From: Guadua angustifolia
Taxonomy: Eukaryota; Streptophyta; Magnoliopsida; Poales; Poaceae
Length of the DNA: 64,000 nucleotides
Reading direction: 5' to 3'
Assembly: GCA_036346375.1 (NCBI GenBank)
Contig: CM070505.1
Span: forward strand, 54,885,772 to 54,949,771
Shown here: positions 32,535 to 43,499 of the stretch, in pieces
How the letters are laid out: every line of letters starts with the position of its first letter
Position numbering within the stretch: position 1 is the stretch's first letter
Translations under genes and position numbers: made by a program
Notes under the pieces: generated by a model
Databases searched by the model: none
Told to the model about the DNA's origin: nothing
Seen by the model: the letters and a program-made list of their open reading frames with translations, nothing else

Positions 32535-33660
32535 TGTAATTCAAGGGGCCACGCGTTCCCTCTCCTTGATGGTTGACTCAGGGAGCCCAGGATGTATACT
32601 AGTTCGGGCTGAATATCCCTACGTCCAGTTCGTGGTTGTGGTTTGTATTACTCGGGGACGGTGGATTACAGAGTGCTACAAGTGAGGGCTCAGGATAAGC
32701 CCTGAGCGCTCGTCCGAGTAGGGGAGCTCGGGAGCTCGGAGAAGCTAAGAGCTTAAGGGCGTTCGTCTGTATGTTTGACCGATTGGATCGGGTGGGTCGG
32801 ATCGGATGTGAGTGTGAATTGAATCGAATTGAATCAAATCGAATGCCCTTCCCTGAGGGTCCTGCCTCCCTTTATATAGGCGGAGGGGGCAAGTTACACG
32901 GGAGTTTGGAGAAAAAAGGTAGGGGTGTGCTATGCCCAAAAGTCCCGGTCCTCGGTCCTGACGACTAGCGACTGACGGGTCCCCGCCATCCCACGCTGGT
33001 TGGTAGACACAATGAAGCGCTGTTCGCCGGGAAGGGGCACACACCGCTCTGGCGCCTGCCGATGTCGATGTCGCCTATGCCGCGCCTGGTGTCGTTTCGG
33101 AGGGAGCGTGCTCTTCATCAGGCTCGACAGGTGAGGGACAGCGCTGACTTAGGTGGCCTCTTGGCCACCTTGGGAAGGTGCCACCTGCCCCAGCATGGCC
33201 ATCGTGTCCACAGGGTAGGTGACCTGCTTGAAGTCGACTGATGGCGTGGCGGAGGTCGCTGAGTCGGAACTCGTTGGGGATTCGACCTGAGGCCAGGTCG
33301 GATCTCGCGAGACGCCTGGCCCCGCAATGATTGATCCGCGGGCGCCCAACTCGCGCCAAGTCGGAGTCTCGGAGTGTCCGACCCGAGGCCAGGTCGGACC
33401 GCCCCTAGCGGGCCTGAACGAGGCCGAGGATCCTTCGTGGCCCCACAAGGCCTAGAGCCGGGCCCATGACGGATCATTTGGTGTTCCAGCCAATATTCAG
33501 TGATAATCCCATCTGTGAGGGGTGGAGACTTTGGCAATACCCCCTCCAGCATTCTGCATCGCTGCCAATCTTGCCGCCATGTCCGTACAACTAAGAGAAA
33601 AACGATCTTGAAATAGATGTATACCTTGCTGTGGGGTACCCCTGGTATAAGTATTCGTCA
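32535..33660 (-). mobile_element. 3' LTR of Tat-type element W
   Basis: The minus strand starts TGACGAATACTTATACC at 33660 and ends CCCCTTGAATTACA at 32535 (1,126 bp). A TATA box (CTATATAAAGGG, minus) lies at about 32870-32880. The sequence just before it on the minus strand, CCCCGGGGGCTAC, is the polypurine tract. The left flank is AAATT; the partner LTR is missing. GC-rich frames on either strand (e.g. 33075-33552) have no domain. Confidence 0.7.
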
Positions 33661-33804
33661 GTAGCCCCCGGGGCCGTCCTGAAACGCGTGCGTTCCTGGA
33701 TGGGCCCATCATCTTCGGCGGCGCGATCTCTTCGCATGCATGGTGACGTTTCGGCTTCTTATGCCCCCCTTTATTGGAAACCGCTCGGCATCCGCGCCTT
33801 GAGC

Positions 33805-33820
33805 GTATATAAGGGTGGTA
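33805..33820 (+). promoter_or_regulatory. TATA box, antisense unit 1 of W
   Basis: GCGTATATAAGGGTGG lies about 75 bp upstream of the ATG at 33891 and points away from the W genes, on the strand opposite to pol. Confidence 0.5.
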
Positions 33821-33890
33821 CGGTTGCTGGAGTTGGAGGAGCCATTCGCCTTTCGAATTTCTGATCGCTTCGTGGCACTTGGCTTCTCTC

Positions 33891-34139
33891 ATGGCTTCTT
33901 CCAAGAATGGAACCTTGGTATTCGGCTTTGGAAATGATGACCCGCTGGCACCCACGGACGAGGAGGCCTTCCTCGCGGAGCTTTAGGGCAACTTCGAGCT
34001 CGCCCATGCCGAGTGGGCCGAGCAAGACACCTTCGCCCGCGACGTCGCCACCGTCGACGCGCTGATCGACGCCGTCCCGAAGCTTGTCAAGGTTAGGGAT
34101 GCCCTCATCGAGGCAGTTCGGCGTGCACGCGGCGCTTAG
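33891..34139 (+). pseudogene. Small antisense ORF 1 of W
   Basis: ATG 33891 opens MASSKNGTLVFGFGNDDPL and an Asp/Glu-rich helix (TDEEAFLAEL). A TAG at 33984-33986 interrupts it, and the same frame continues (GNFELAHAEWAEQ, ALIDAVPKLVKVRDALI) to a TAG at 34137. Undamaged it would be 81 residues, mostly helical and acidic. The function is unknown. It is transcribed away from pol, between the polypurine tract and the 79-bp repeats. Confidence 0.45.
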
Positions 34140-34675
34140 ATTATTGCGCCGTCTTGATGTCTTCAAGCTAGTTTGTCATGACGCGAGTAGCAACTATATG
34201 TAACTTGCACTCTATATAAATGCCACTAGCTTCTGCCTGACGAGTGCTTCTATCCATGCGATTTCTTGGATCTTCGTCACAGTGCCGTGTAACGAAGCAG
34301 CGGGTCTTTTGGGGTGGCCGCCTTAGTCGGCCGAGCCCAACCGACTTGGTTGTTTGCCTCGACCAAAGCGCGAAAGCACCCGGGTGTAGTTCTTGCCCCC
34401 GAGTAGGTCGGAGAGCCGGTCGGGGTTATTTTGGCTCTGCAAACCGACCGGGTGAATTGAGTGGACTCGCTATCCCGAGCCCCGAGTGGACCGGAGGTCG
34501 CTTTGGTTGGCGAGCCCGACCGCCTTGGTCGGCTGGAGCTGACCGGTGCGCGCGAAGCGCACTTGCAGTGTAGCCCCGAGCGTGTCGAGAGCTGGTCGGG
34601 GTTACACTCGTTTGCTTTAGAGCCCGACCGATTGGTCTGGGGATTTCGCCGGCGCCAACTTCGGCCGGGCGCGAC

Positions 34676-35150
34676 GCCAGATGCCTTAAGCGAGGTTCTG
34701 GTATCCGGTTGCTTGTTTCACGTCGTAGCTAGACTCGGCCTTGGTCGGCGCGGACGACCAGATGCCTTAGGGAGGTTCTGGGTCCGAGTGCTCGTTTTAC
34801 ATCGTAGCTAGACGCGGCCTCGGTCGACACGGATGACCAGATGCCTCAGGGAGGTTCTGGGTCCGATTGCTCATTTTACATCATAGCTAGACGGGGCCTC
34901 GGTCGGCAGGGATGACCAGATGCCTCAGGGAGGTTCTGGGTCCGAATGCTCGTTTTGCGTCGTGGCTAGACGCGGCCTCGGTCGGCAGGGATGACCAGAT
35001 GCCTCAGGGAGGTTCTGGGTCCGAATGCTGGTTTTTCGTCATAGCTAGACGGGGCCTCGGTCGGCAGGGACCAGATGCCTCAGGGAGGTTCTGGGTCCGA
35101 ATGCTCATTTTACGTCGTAGCTAGACGGGTTAGTAAGGCTGGTTTTACGT
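34676..35150 (+). repeat. 79-bp tandem array, six units, in W
   Basis: GACCAGATGCC marks unit starts at about 34676, 34756, 34835, 34914, 34993 and 35069 (spacing 79-80, the last 76). Each unit holds AGGTTCTGGGTCCGA, TCGTAGCTAGAC and CCTCGGTCGGCAGG. The first unit is the most diverged and units 3-6 the most alike, as in an array growing at one side. Frames through the array are repeat artefacts. It lies 3' of antisense ORF 1. Confidence 0.9.
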
Positions 35151-35999
35151 CGGAGCTAGGCGAAGGGCGTCCGTCCCGAGTCCTCGTCGGGCGAGGCTAT
35201 CTGCGAGAGGAGTGGCCGCTGTCTGTCCCATGTATACGCCCCGTCCGTAGGTGTGGGACCTGGAGGGGGTGAGCAAGCGCGTGTTTACCATCCGTTGGTT
35301 TGAACACCGTGCTTGTGGAGCTACTGACGGGTTATCCGAGTGGGCCCTGGAGATCTCTCCCAAGGGGGACCTTTTTCTGAGCAGACGATCCCTGCGTCGG
35401 GTGTCCGACCCGCTGGGGGTGACCCATAAGAAACCTTTCTTCACTCGATCCCGTATCGGACCCCGAGCCGTCCGCCGACCCAGAGCGCAGCTGGCTGCCA
35501 CCCATCAATGGGTTCCACGGGAGAGTGTGAAGTATGGTCTCGGACACGAGTTAAGGCGACTGGGTCGTCCGCCAACCCAACTCGAGGCCCACTAGGAGCT
35601 CGCCTTGTCCTCGCCCCTCGCTCGTTTTGCCTGCTGGGGCGGCTTGAGATCCACTTGGTGGATTAGGCCTTTGGAACCCGCAGCGCTTAGGCTAGTCGCG
35701 GGCTATTTGAGCCTTCTCGCCACCTCGAGGTCGCACGTTTACCGGTGGGCTTTTCATACCGCTTGTCCGGCCGATCCAAATTAATGGCGAGATCGAGAGG
35801 TCGCGAGCTGCCGCCGGAATGAAGCTCTGGCGCTCGCCGTATTTAATGCGCGTGGAGGCAATTAAATGCGATAGGAAATGATTGGGGGCCGATACGTCTC
35901 ACTAGCGGCGCTGCGGGCGCTTAACGGACGACGACGCTCAATCAAGCGATGTCCGCTGATCGCATCCGCCGCCGGTGCGATTGGGTTGGTGCCGTTTCG
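35151..35999. other. W non-coding spacer
   Basis: This is GC-rich sequence between the 79-bp array and the promoter of the main antisense gene. Both strands have long open frames caused by GC content, without domains or good starts. CGGGTGTCCGACC-type motifs recall the W LTR. Confidence 0.4.
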
Positions 36000-36012
36000 C
36001 GCTTATAAATTC
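36000..36012 (+). promoter_or_regulatory. TATA box, antisense unit 2 of W
   Basis: GCTTATAAATTCGG lies about 150 bp upstream of ATG 36154, followed by a pyrimidine-rich 5'UTR-like tract (36050-36150). Confidence 0.5.
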
Positions 36013-36153
36013 GGCGCTGGGGGTGCTTGGGCGAGTCCTTACGCTCGCTTTCCCCGTCTCCTCGTCTTCTTGCCTGAGAAAAGAGAGAAAAAGAGCCAGA
36101 GCGCCCATCACCTTTCCCCTTCTTCGATCCTTTCGCCGCCTCCATCTCGGGAG

Positions 36154-39100
36154 ATGTCGTGGCCTTAGTGCTCCACCCAGTCCAACCGCGCACAAGGCTT
36201 GGAGAAGAAGGGGTTCCTTCCCCCGCAAGACGCCTCGCGGTGGAGGGTGCCGACGGGGGTCGCGGCGCCTGCCCCCTCTGACGAGGAGATCGTTGTGCCC
36301 GCCTCATTCTACGAGCGCGGGTTTGGGCTCCCACTTCATCCGTTCATCCATGGGCTGCTGCACCACTACGGGGTGGAGGTACACCACCTCAACCCCAACA
36401 GCGTGCTCCACATAGCAGCCTTCATGACGCTGTGCGAGGCGTTCCTGGGGATCGAGCCCCACTGGGCGCTGTGGAGGTACTTCTTTCAGGGCCGATTGTG
36501 GAAGGACAAAACGGCGGATGCTACGGCGTCCATGGGGGGTGCCGCCCTGCAGCTGTGCGTCGGCCGCTCGGTGGAGTATATCAACCTGAAGCCGCCGTCG
36601 AACCGAGGGTGGCATTCAGAGTGGTTCTATGCTCGAAACCTGGAAGGCAGCGCCCCAGCCTTCTTCGGCCGGCTTCTTGAAGAGAGGTCCAAGTGGGCTT
36701 GGGGCCCCGATCAAAAGGAGAAGAACAAGGTGGAGTTGATCGTCGAATAGATCAAAGCCCAGAAGGACCGGGGTTTGACCGGCGATGTCGTCGTGTCCTC
36801 GTTCATGAAGATGCGTGTTCAACCTCTCATAGACAGGGTGCGCCCCATGTTCCAGTACAGGGGGGCATCCGATCCCATGAGGATGGTGGAGGCGGAGCTC
36901 GCCGCGTCGGAGCTCGAGGCCAGGGTGGCCGCCGTGCTGGTCGGGAGTGCCACCGTGGTGGCGGGTGGCCACCCTGAGCATTTCTCGGCGGAGAATCCCC
37001 CGGACTTGGTGAGCCGAGCGATCCTCTTCCCTTTTCCTTCCCTCCTCCTCAGCCCTAAGCACATTGTCCGACCAGCGCCTTTTTGTTGTCCAGGGGCTGG
37101 GCAGGATGGTCTCCCGGGCATTGCTGCCAGGGGAGAAAGAGCAGAGGGCTAAGGTCCGCGCGGTGGCGGTGCTACAGGAGTCCGCCCGCAAGAAGCGGAA
37201 AGAAGAGAGGAGGAGGAAGAAGAATGGGCGCACGATGAGGACCGCGCAAGGCGAGGAGGTCTCCGAAACGACCGTTGCTGACACGGCCAACCCGGAGTCG
37301 TCCTCGAGCAACAACGGCGACCGCTACAGCGACCCGTACCACGGGATCGACTTCGGGTCACCGACTGCCGGTGGACCAGATGAGGGTGTCGGTGCGAGTG
37401 CAGCCGTCGCCACACCCCAGGCAGAGGTGTCCCCGATGGAGACGCCCTTGGGAAAACGGAGGGACGATTCGCCTCTGCCAGGGAGGCTAGCGAAGAAGAT
37501 GCGGTTGTAGCACCCTCGCTCGGCGGTGGTCCGATCTGGAGCGACGGTGGTCTGGCGAGGGCCGACGCCATCTCTACCACCGACAACGGTCGAGGCGCGG
37601 TATCGAGCCGCCGCCACCAGCAGAATCGACCACAGTAGCAGAGAAGAGGGTTTCGAAGAGTCGGGCGCGAGGAGGCCCTGCAAGCCGCTGGCCGGGGGCA
37701 AGGTTGCAAAGAAGAGCTCCTACCGCCACCGCCAGGACCCGCGCCAGCTGGCGCGGTCCCGACGCCCGTCGTGACGCCGCCACCGTCATCCAGGGGCCCG
37801 CCGGAGGGGGCGGTCCAGACGCTGGAGGTGGTCACCACCGGCCACGGTGGAGTCATCCACGACCCTCGCAGAACGCAGCCTAATCGGGCGGCCGGGAGTC
37901 CACCCGACGCTTTTGCTCAGGCCGATCTAGCTGCGCAAACCGACTCGCCAAGCATTGCTCGCTCGGACGACGCGACAGAGGACGGGGCGTGGGGGCCCTC
38001 CAGGATGGCGTGCGGCAGATTGAGGCTGAGGTGAGCCAGGCCCAGAAGGGTCTAGCTCCCGCCCTCGAATCCATCCAGAAGGCGCTGGACACCATCACTG
38101 GCATAGCCCGCCCAATCGGTGCGGTAAGCCGAACCAAACCCTATCCTTAGCTTTTAACGAGCTTTTAGCGGTCGGTGGGTTGATAGGGCGTCTGTGCTTT
38201 GCAGAATTTGCAGGCCCGATCGGAGGAGAAGTCAGGGTTCCTCCGAGTCCTGCATGGCCGGAGAATGGCGGCCGAAAAGGAAGGCGACCGTCTGCGCTCT
38301 GAGCTGCATGACGCTTGGGAAACCTTGGAGCACGAGCGGTCAGAGACGGAGGGAGCCCGCCAGGTGCTGCACGAGTTCTCTGAGGCACTGCTCAAGGAGC
38401 ACCGGATATCTAAGTCCTGGGAGACGAGGATATCTGAGCTTGAGTCTCTCCTGGCGGCGGCCAACAGAGCCAAGGATGCCGCCGTTGCCGCGGAAGAGAC
38501 CGCGCAGTCGGAGGTGACCCGCCTCCGGGGTGAGCGCGACCAAGCTCGGGAAGCCCGGGCTAAGGTCGAGGAGGATCTCCAGCGTCTGATGGCTTCCTGG
38601 CTGGTAAGCAACCCAATCCTAGCTTAGTCTCTACGATCGTGGATTGCCGGGTATGCTTTTTGATATCGCTTCGATCTGCAGAGTTGCAGAAGAATCTCAG
38701 CGCCACCGTGGAGGCGCGAAACCGGGTGGAGGAGCGTGACGCAGCGGCCACATCGCGGGAAGTGGCCCTGTCGACGAAGGAATTGGTGGAGGAGAAGCTG
38801 TCCGAGCAGACCGCCGAGCCGGGCGAATTCTTCGTGAGGGTCGGCCAGAGGTCTCGCAACCGGTGCTCGTAATCGCCAGCAGCAGAGTCCGAGCTCGCTT
38901 GCCGCCACGTTAGCCTGCGTACCGGAGCACGTCGAGCATTCGGTGAGCGAGGGGATCGACCTTGGGGCTTCTTCGGCGCTCGTTTTCGTCATCTCCCACT
39001 ATGACGGCATTGACCTTACCGCCGTTAGTAGTGGGGTCACTACAGACCAGACCGATGAGGAGGTCGACAAGTTGAATACCTGGGTCGACCCGTATGCCGC

Positions 39101-39161
39101 AGTGATCGCCGGCCGGATATCGCCACAGGGCATCCTCCACCGAGAGCGGGAAGAAAGTTAG
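36154..39161 (+). pseudogene. Antisense 'putative gypsy type transposon' gene of W, multi-exon
   Basis: The gene lies on the strand opposite to W pol. ATG 36154 is followed by a TAG at codon 5; the frame then runs through ERGFGLPLHPFIHGLLHHYG, LCEAFLGIEPHWALWRYFF and GWHSEWFYARN. This pattern matches the Pfam-type 'putative gypsy type transposon' domain that I recall from grass Tat elements. A second TAG (36748) precedes more of the frame, to a donor at 37010 (TTG|GTGAGC). Exon 2 (about 37092-37509) is basic then Ser/Asp-rich. A coiled-coil exon (about 38204-38603) has acceptor TTTGCAG and donor CTG|GTAAGC. A last exon ends at 39161. At least two nonsense codons and frame breaks near 37510-38190 make it inactive. 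Its role in the element is unknown; it is structural or regulatory by guess. Confidence 0.65.
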
Positions 39162-39285
39162 ATATTTCGCTTTTAGCAACGTAAGGAACTTCATCGTGTA
39201 ATGAATTGAAGTTCGTTTTAGCGTTTTGGCCAGTCGGGCCATTCCGTAGGTCCGACTTTATTCTTCACGCTTCCCTAGGGTGATG

Positions 39286-39960
39286 AACATTCGGTGACCA
39301 TAGCTTTTAGAAACCGCGGGGGTTGTATAAGCGTAGGTCGGTATGTTAACACCTTTGAGGAAAGCTTAAAGAAAAACAGGGACCTAAGGAATGAAACGTT
39401 CGCTCGCACTCGACACGGAAAAGGAGTGTTCCCGACCAGCTATGGATCGCACCACACGGGCACTTCCTTCTACCGCGAAGCACTACTTCGAAACCGTAGC
39501 CGCTGGGGCGTAGGCCGTAGTACTTGGGTCGAGAGGGTTACCGCTAGGGGGAACCGAATAGCCAGCCGGGTCACCGACCAGTGTGAGTGTAGGAACTTAA
39601 GTATAAATCGTTCATCTGCACTTGCGCGGGAAGAGAGTGTTCCCGACCAACTATGGATCGCACCACACGGTCACTTCCTTCTACCGCGAAGTACTACTTC
39701 GAAACCGTAGCCGGGCATAGGTCAGAGCACTTGGGTCGAAGGATTACCGCGGGAACCAATGGCGGCCGGTCAACTAACCGTAAGTGTGAACTCAGAGCCC
39801 CGAAGCGGTGCGTGGGGTCCAAGCTGTGGTGAGCTACGCAGCGCTTGAACTCGGAGGGATAGAAGATTCGAGCGGGAACAAGGAAAGGTTTTGGGGATAG
39901 AATCGCCTTAACTTTTTTATTCTGCGTGTTGGAGACGATGTGGCTGTTGGGCACCTCGCT
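39286..39960 (+). repeat. Antisense-gene 3' module, copy 1
   Basis: It starts GATGAACATTCGGTGACCAT just after the antisense gene and ends with GGATAGAATCGCCTTAAC. The same beginning and end recur at 41367-41790 after the next antisense gene. Within it, 'CTATGGATCGCACCACACGG' with about 70 bp around it occurs twice, 211 bp apart (39439 and 39650). It is non-coding. Confidence 0.65.
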
Positions 39961-40249
39961 CAGCCCTCCGCCGGGACGGTTGAGCTGATGGGCCCTCCGC
40001 CACCTCGGGGCCGCCGTGGCCCGTCCAGGCCTTTGTTCGTTATGTCGGTGCGGTTGGTCTGGCCCAGGAGCCGAAACCAAAGAGTCGCGCTGCGCCCTGT
40101 CTGAAGCGGTGTCCTTCTGCCCCCTGCCGTCCCATCGCGTTTTAATGCGTAGTAGGGGGAGTGGAGAGGACACGTCGCGTCGTGCAAGGAGTGGATTTGA
40201 TGCGCGTGCGGCGTCCTGCCTGGGGCGGCGCCCGCTTAGACCACTCCAC

Positions 40250-40265
40250 CCTGCCTCTATAAATA
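40250..40265 (+). promoter_or_regulatory. TATA box, antisense unit 3 of W
   Basis: CCTCTATAAATATGGC lies about 100 bp upstream of ATG 40358, followed by a short CT-rich leader. Confidence 0.5.
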
Positions 40266-40357
40266 TGGCATGGGGGGCGTGAGAGCGACCACGCCTGGCC
40301 ATTTCTTTTGCCTCTACACCTCTCTGCGCTCGTTTCCAACCCTTTGAAGAGCAGGAT

Positions 40358-41273
40358 GACAAGCGGAGGGCGAGATGGTGCCAGCGATCGGAGGGCCGGC
40401 AAAAGGCCCCGCACCGATGCCGGGTCGCTCACGCCCACGACGAGGGCAGCTCACCTTGCCCTTGTTGATCTTTTCGTGATCCTAATCCTCTTCCGGAGTG
40501 AGTTTTCTTTGTTTGGCCTCGGGATGGCTTTGATTTTGTTTTGCTGATGTTGGGTCATTTTCTCCTTCTTCTAGCGCCTCTGGCCCGAGTTCAGGCCAGC
40601 CGCCGGCCGCGCCTGCGTTGACCCCTTCAGAGGGGGAGGTGGACGCCACCGTCTCCACAACGAGGGCTCGGGCAGCCAACATGACGGCCGCGCTGGCACG
40701 GCTGGAGGCTTCTTTGATGGCTCAGGCCACAACGGCCGCCGCTTAGGAAGCGGAGGCGTCGGCCCTTCGGGCCTGGGCCCGGGCCGCTAAGGAGGAGCTT
40801 GCGAAGATGCGCGAGGAGGTGGCGTCCCAGCAAGCTCAGGCCCTGGCCGCCGAGGAGGAGGTGTCCAGGATACATGAGGGGCACTGGGCCTTGCGCGAGA
40901 ATCTCCTATCCATGCTCCACCCAGCCTACGAGAGCATGGGCAGGAGCTTGAGCCATCGGGTGCGGCCGCGGAGCCGGAGCGCATCGCCGGGTACGCCGCC
41001 TCACCCAAGCGGCTGATGCTCTGGCCGACCTTCCCTGCGCCCTACGCGAGCGCCGATTCATGAGGGTGGAGGTCGCCACACAGCGGGCGAGTATGTGCTG
41101 GCTCGTTGCAGTTACCGCATGACGCCCTTCGACCCGATCGTGGCCGTCACCGGGATCGTAGGGGACGCGGGCCGAAACTGAGCCAGAGCACGGGCGGCGG
41201 CGGAGAAGGTTGCAGGGCTGGGCGACATCATCGTGAGCAGCGATAGCTCTGACGACGACGATGCCGCTGTTTA
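40358..41273 (+). pseudogene. Antisense coiled-coil gene 3 of W
   Basis: ATG 40358 opens MTSGGRDGASDRRAGKRPRT (basic, nuclear-signal-like). Exon 1 probably ends near 40477 before GTGATCC. Exon 2 starts after CTTCTTCTAG at 40575. The frame is Ala/Glu-rich and helical (LARLEASLMAQATTAAA, then a TAG at 40744, then AKMREEVASQQAQALAAEEE). It shifts again near 41000, and the last codons read SSDSSDDDDAAV before the TAG at 41271. An Ala/Glu coiled coil with acidic tail is all that can be said. It is inactive through stop and shifts. Confidence 0.5.
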
Positions 41274-41366
41274 GCTTAGGAATTTCCTGGGCACCCGCAC
41301 CTGACTTTTGTTTTTATGTAATATTTTTGTTATGAAAACTTTGTTTGATGTCTTGCATTTCTCTCT

Positions 41367-41790
41367 CTGTGATGAGCACTCGTCGACCGTAGCCCTTAGG
41401 AACCACTGGGGTTGCTTGAGCGTAGGTCGGAGCGCTTACATTTTGAGGGAAACGTGAAGACAGCAAAAAGATTTAGCAACCTAAAAGTGCATCCCCGATC
41501 GACTAAGGACCGCCCAGACGGCAATTTTTCTTCCGCAAGTACTACTGCATCAGAGCTGCCGGGCGAGGCCGAGTACTTGGGTCGAGAGGGTTACCACCTA
41601 GGAGGCCCCGATGGTCGGTCGGGGTGTCAACTTGTACGGGTATGCTAACGAGTAGCCCCCGAGTGGCGCATGAGGACCAGGGCGTGATCGGCTCACGGCA
41701 CTTTGGACTCGGAGGATTTAGTGGAGACGCAAGAATAGAGGAAAAGTTTTAGGGATAGAATCGCCTTAACTTCTCAATATTCCATGCGTT
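41367..41790 (+). repeat. Antisense-gene 3' module, copy 2
   Basis: It opens GATGAGCACTCGTCGACCGT, parallel to 39286, and contains AACCACTGGGGTTGCTTGAG, GAGCGTAGGTCGG and a final GGGATAGAATCGCCTTAAC. At 41647 a GTAGCCCCCGAG sequence looks like a second polypurine tract on the minus strand, close to the end of pol. Confidence 0.6.
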
Positions 41791-41799
41791 TGACACAAC

Positions 41800-42928
41800 G
41801 TTGCCATCGGCATCTTTGAGTCGGAAGGTGCCGGGTTGGAGAACTTCTACGATGGTGAAGGGACCTTCCCAGGGAGGGGACAGTTTATGCATGTCCTTGT
41901 TGGATCAACTCGCGCAGACCGTGTCGCCCACGCCGGCGACCTTTTCGCGATCTCGCCACCGCAGTAGCGCCGCAGCTGCTCGCCGGTACTTGGCCGACCG
42001 CAGAACGACCATATCGCGTGCCTCGTCGAGCTAGTCGATGGCGTCTTGTTGCGCGTCGAGCCCCCGTGCCTCGTCGAAGGCTTGTAGTCTTGGGGCGCCA
42101 GACCTGTGTCGGCGGGCAGATTTGCCGCACCAACACCATGAAGAATGGTGTAAACCCGGTTGGTGTGGTCCGTAGGCTCCAGAGAACGGAGGGCAGCTTG
42201 GCCGCCCATCGTCCTACAAATTTCTTCAGTCGGCTGAAGATTCGTGGCTTGAGCCCTTGGAGGATCATGCCATTCGCCCACTCGACCTGGCCGTTGGTCC
42301 GCGGATGGGCCATGACAGCCCAGTCGACGCGGATGTTGAAGTCGTCACAGAACTCAAGGAATTCCTTCCCCGTGAACTGCGTTCCGTTATCGGTGACGAT
42401 GGAGTTCGGGACTACGAACCGGTAAACGATGTCGCGGAAGAAGTGGGCCGCCTGCAACGAAGTGATGGTGGCGACCGGTTTGGCTTCTATCCATTTGGTG
42501 AATTTGTCCACCGTGACAAGTAAGTGGGTCAAGCCCCCAGGCGCCTTTTTAAAGGGCTCGACCAGATCGAGTCCCCAAACGGCGAATGGCCAAGTGATGG
42601 GGATTGTCTGCAAGGCTTGCGCTGGAAGATGTGTCTGCCGAGCAAAAAATTGGCACCCTTCACAGGTGCGAACGATTTGCTCGGCGCGCCACACGCCGTT
42701 GGCCAAGAGAAACCCCGGCGTAAGGCTTTTTCCCATTAGGGAACGCGCGCAGCTGGTGGCCGCAGATTCGCATGGATGTCGAGCAAGCAATGCTTCCTTG
42801 GTCCGCCAGACGCACTTCGAGGACCCCGAGGGGCTCTTGTAGAGGTCTTCCCGACCAAGACGAAGGATTTCGCCCACCGAGCGAGGTGCCGTGCCTCGGT
42901 GGGTTTGGCGGGAGCGATCCGTCACCAA
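41800..42928 (-). pseudogene. Integrase of Tat-type element W
   Basis: The minus-strand frame starts at about 42928 and ends at 41885. A zinc-binding stretch (CEGCQFF, about 42670) precedes the catalytic core: WGLDLVEPF, FVVPNSIVTDNGTQF and RTNGQVEWAN hold the D, D and E residues. After the core the frame becomes Arg-rich nonsense (42090-41885). The true C-terminus lies in another frame at 41800-41885, with a WEGPF motif and LKDADG. No chromodomain follows, as expected for the Tat lineage. The enzyme would join reverse-transcribed DNA to the host genome; the frameshift makes it inactive. It directly neighbours the antisense genes. Confidence 0.85.
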
Positions 42929-43237
42929 CCGATCGATGAAGGGCTTCCTACAGCTTGAGTTTCGGAATCAAGACGCTGTGATCGGACCTGGAGGTCCTCG
43001 TCCGACCGTCTGCAGCCGGAGTGGATGCACCCGAGTGTCTGGCCGGCAGCTCGATTAAGCAGTCCCGGTTGACGAAGGTTTGTGGAGGTCGAGACGAAGA
43101 TCCCAGCGGATCGGTCCCTCATCGAGGCAAGATTGGCTGTAGTCGGCCTCACCGCTAGAAGGCTTCGGTAGCTATGGTGAAGCTCAAGCCTTTGAACCTT
43201 TCTCGAGCTTGCGCACCTCCGACAAAGACGCCGCCAT
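42929..43237 (-). pseudogene. W pol linker between RNase H and integrase
   Basis: This part of pol has no intact frame. Short stretches on the minus strand continue the polyprotein, but no domain is recognisable. Frames on the plus strand are shadows. Confidence 0.4.
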
Positions 43238-43499
43238 GTGGGCGTCACGAGGCTCCGAGGCCTTCATGACTTGGTCGACGACAAGCTTGGAGTCGCCGTG
43301 TACGTAGAGTTGGCGCGCGCCGAGGTCGGTAGCGATCCGGAGATCATTGACGAAAGTGCTTCAGATCGACGATATTGTTGGTCGATCGGCGTAACCGATG
43401 GCGATCGAGCTTGTTTTAAGCGGGAAACAAGAACGACTTCAAAGACTCCGCCTCCGCTTGGTGTAGGACCCGCCAAAGTACATCGCCCAAGACGGGTCT
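43238..43499 (-). pseudogene. Second (archaeal-type) RNase H of W
   Basis: On the minus strand, RIATDLGARQLYVHGDSKLV followed by VDQVMKAS is the end of an archaeal-like RNase H, and NNIVDL upstream belongs to it. A frame change near 43345-43380 separates the two. A second RNase H between the usual RT-RNase H and integrase is a known trait of the Tat lineage of plant Ty3-gypsy elements. This is my main reason for naming W as Tat. It is inactive through the frame break. Confidence 0.7.

Noticed and set aside
33075..33552. Overlapping GC-rich minus-strand frames over LTR W
   Set aside because: They lie in the LTR, have no domain or promoter logic, and three frames are open at once because of GC content.
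34676..35150. Regular 79-bp array as a CRISPR array
   Set aside because: The units are head-to-tail copies without unique spacers, in a plant retroelement. It is an ordinary tandem repeat.
37149..37856. 235-codon minus-strand frame
   Set aside because: It is the shadow of the W antisense gene and a Pro/Arg/Ser-rich artefact.
36154..39161. Host gene interpretation of the W antisense gene
   Set aside because: It lies between pol and the LTR of one element, carries an element-type domain, and a decayed counterpart sits in the same place in element Z.
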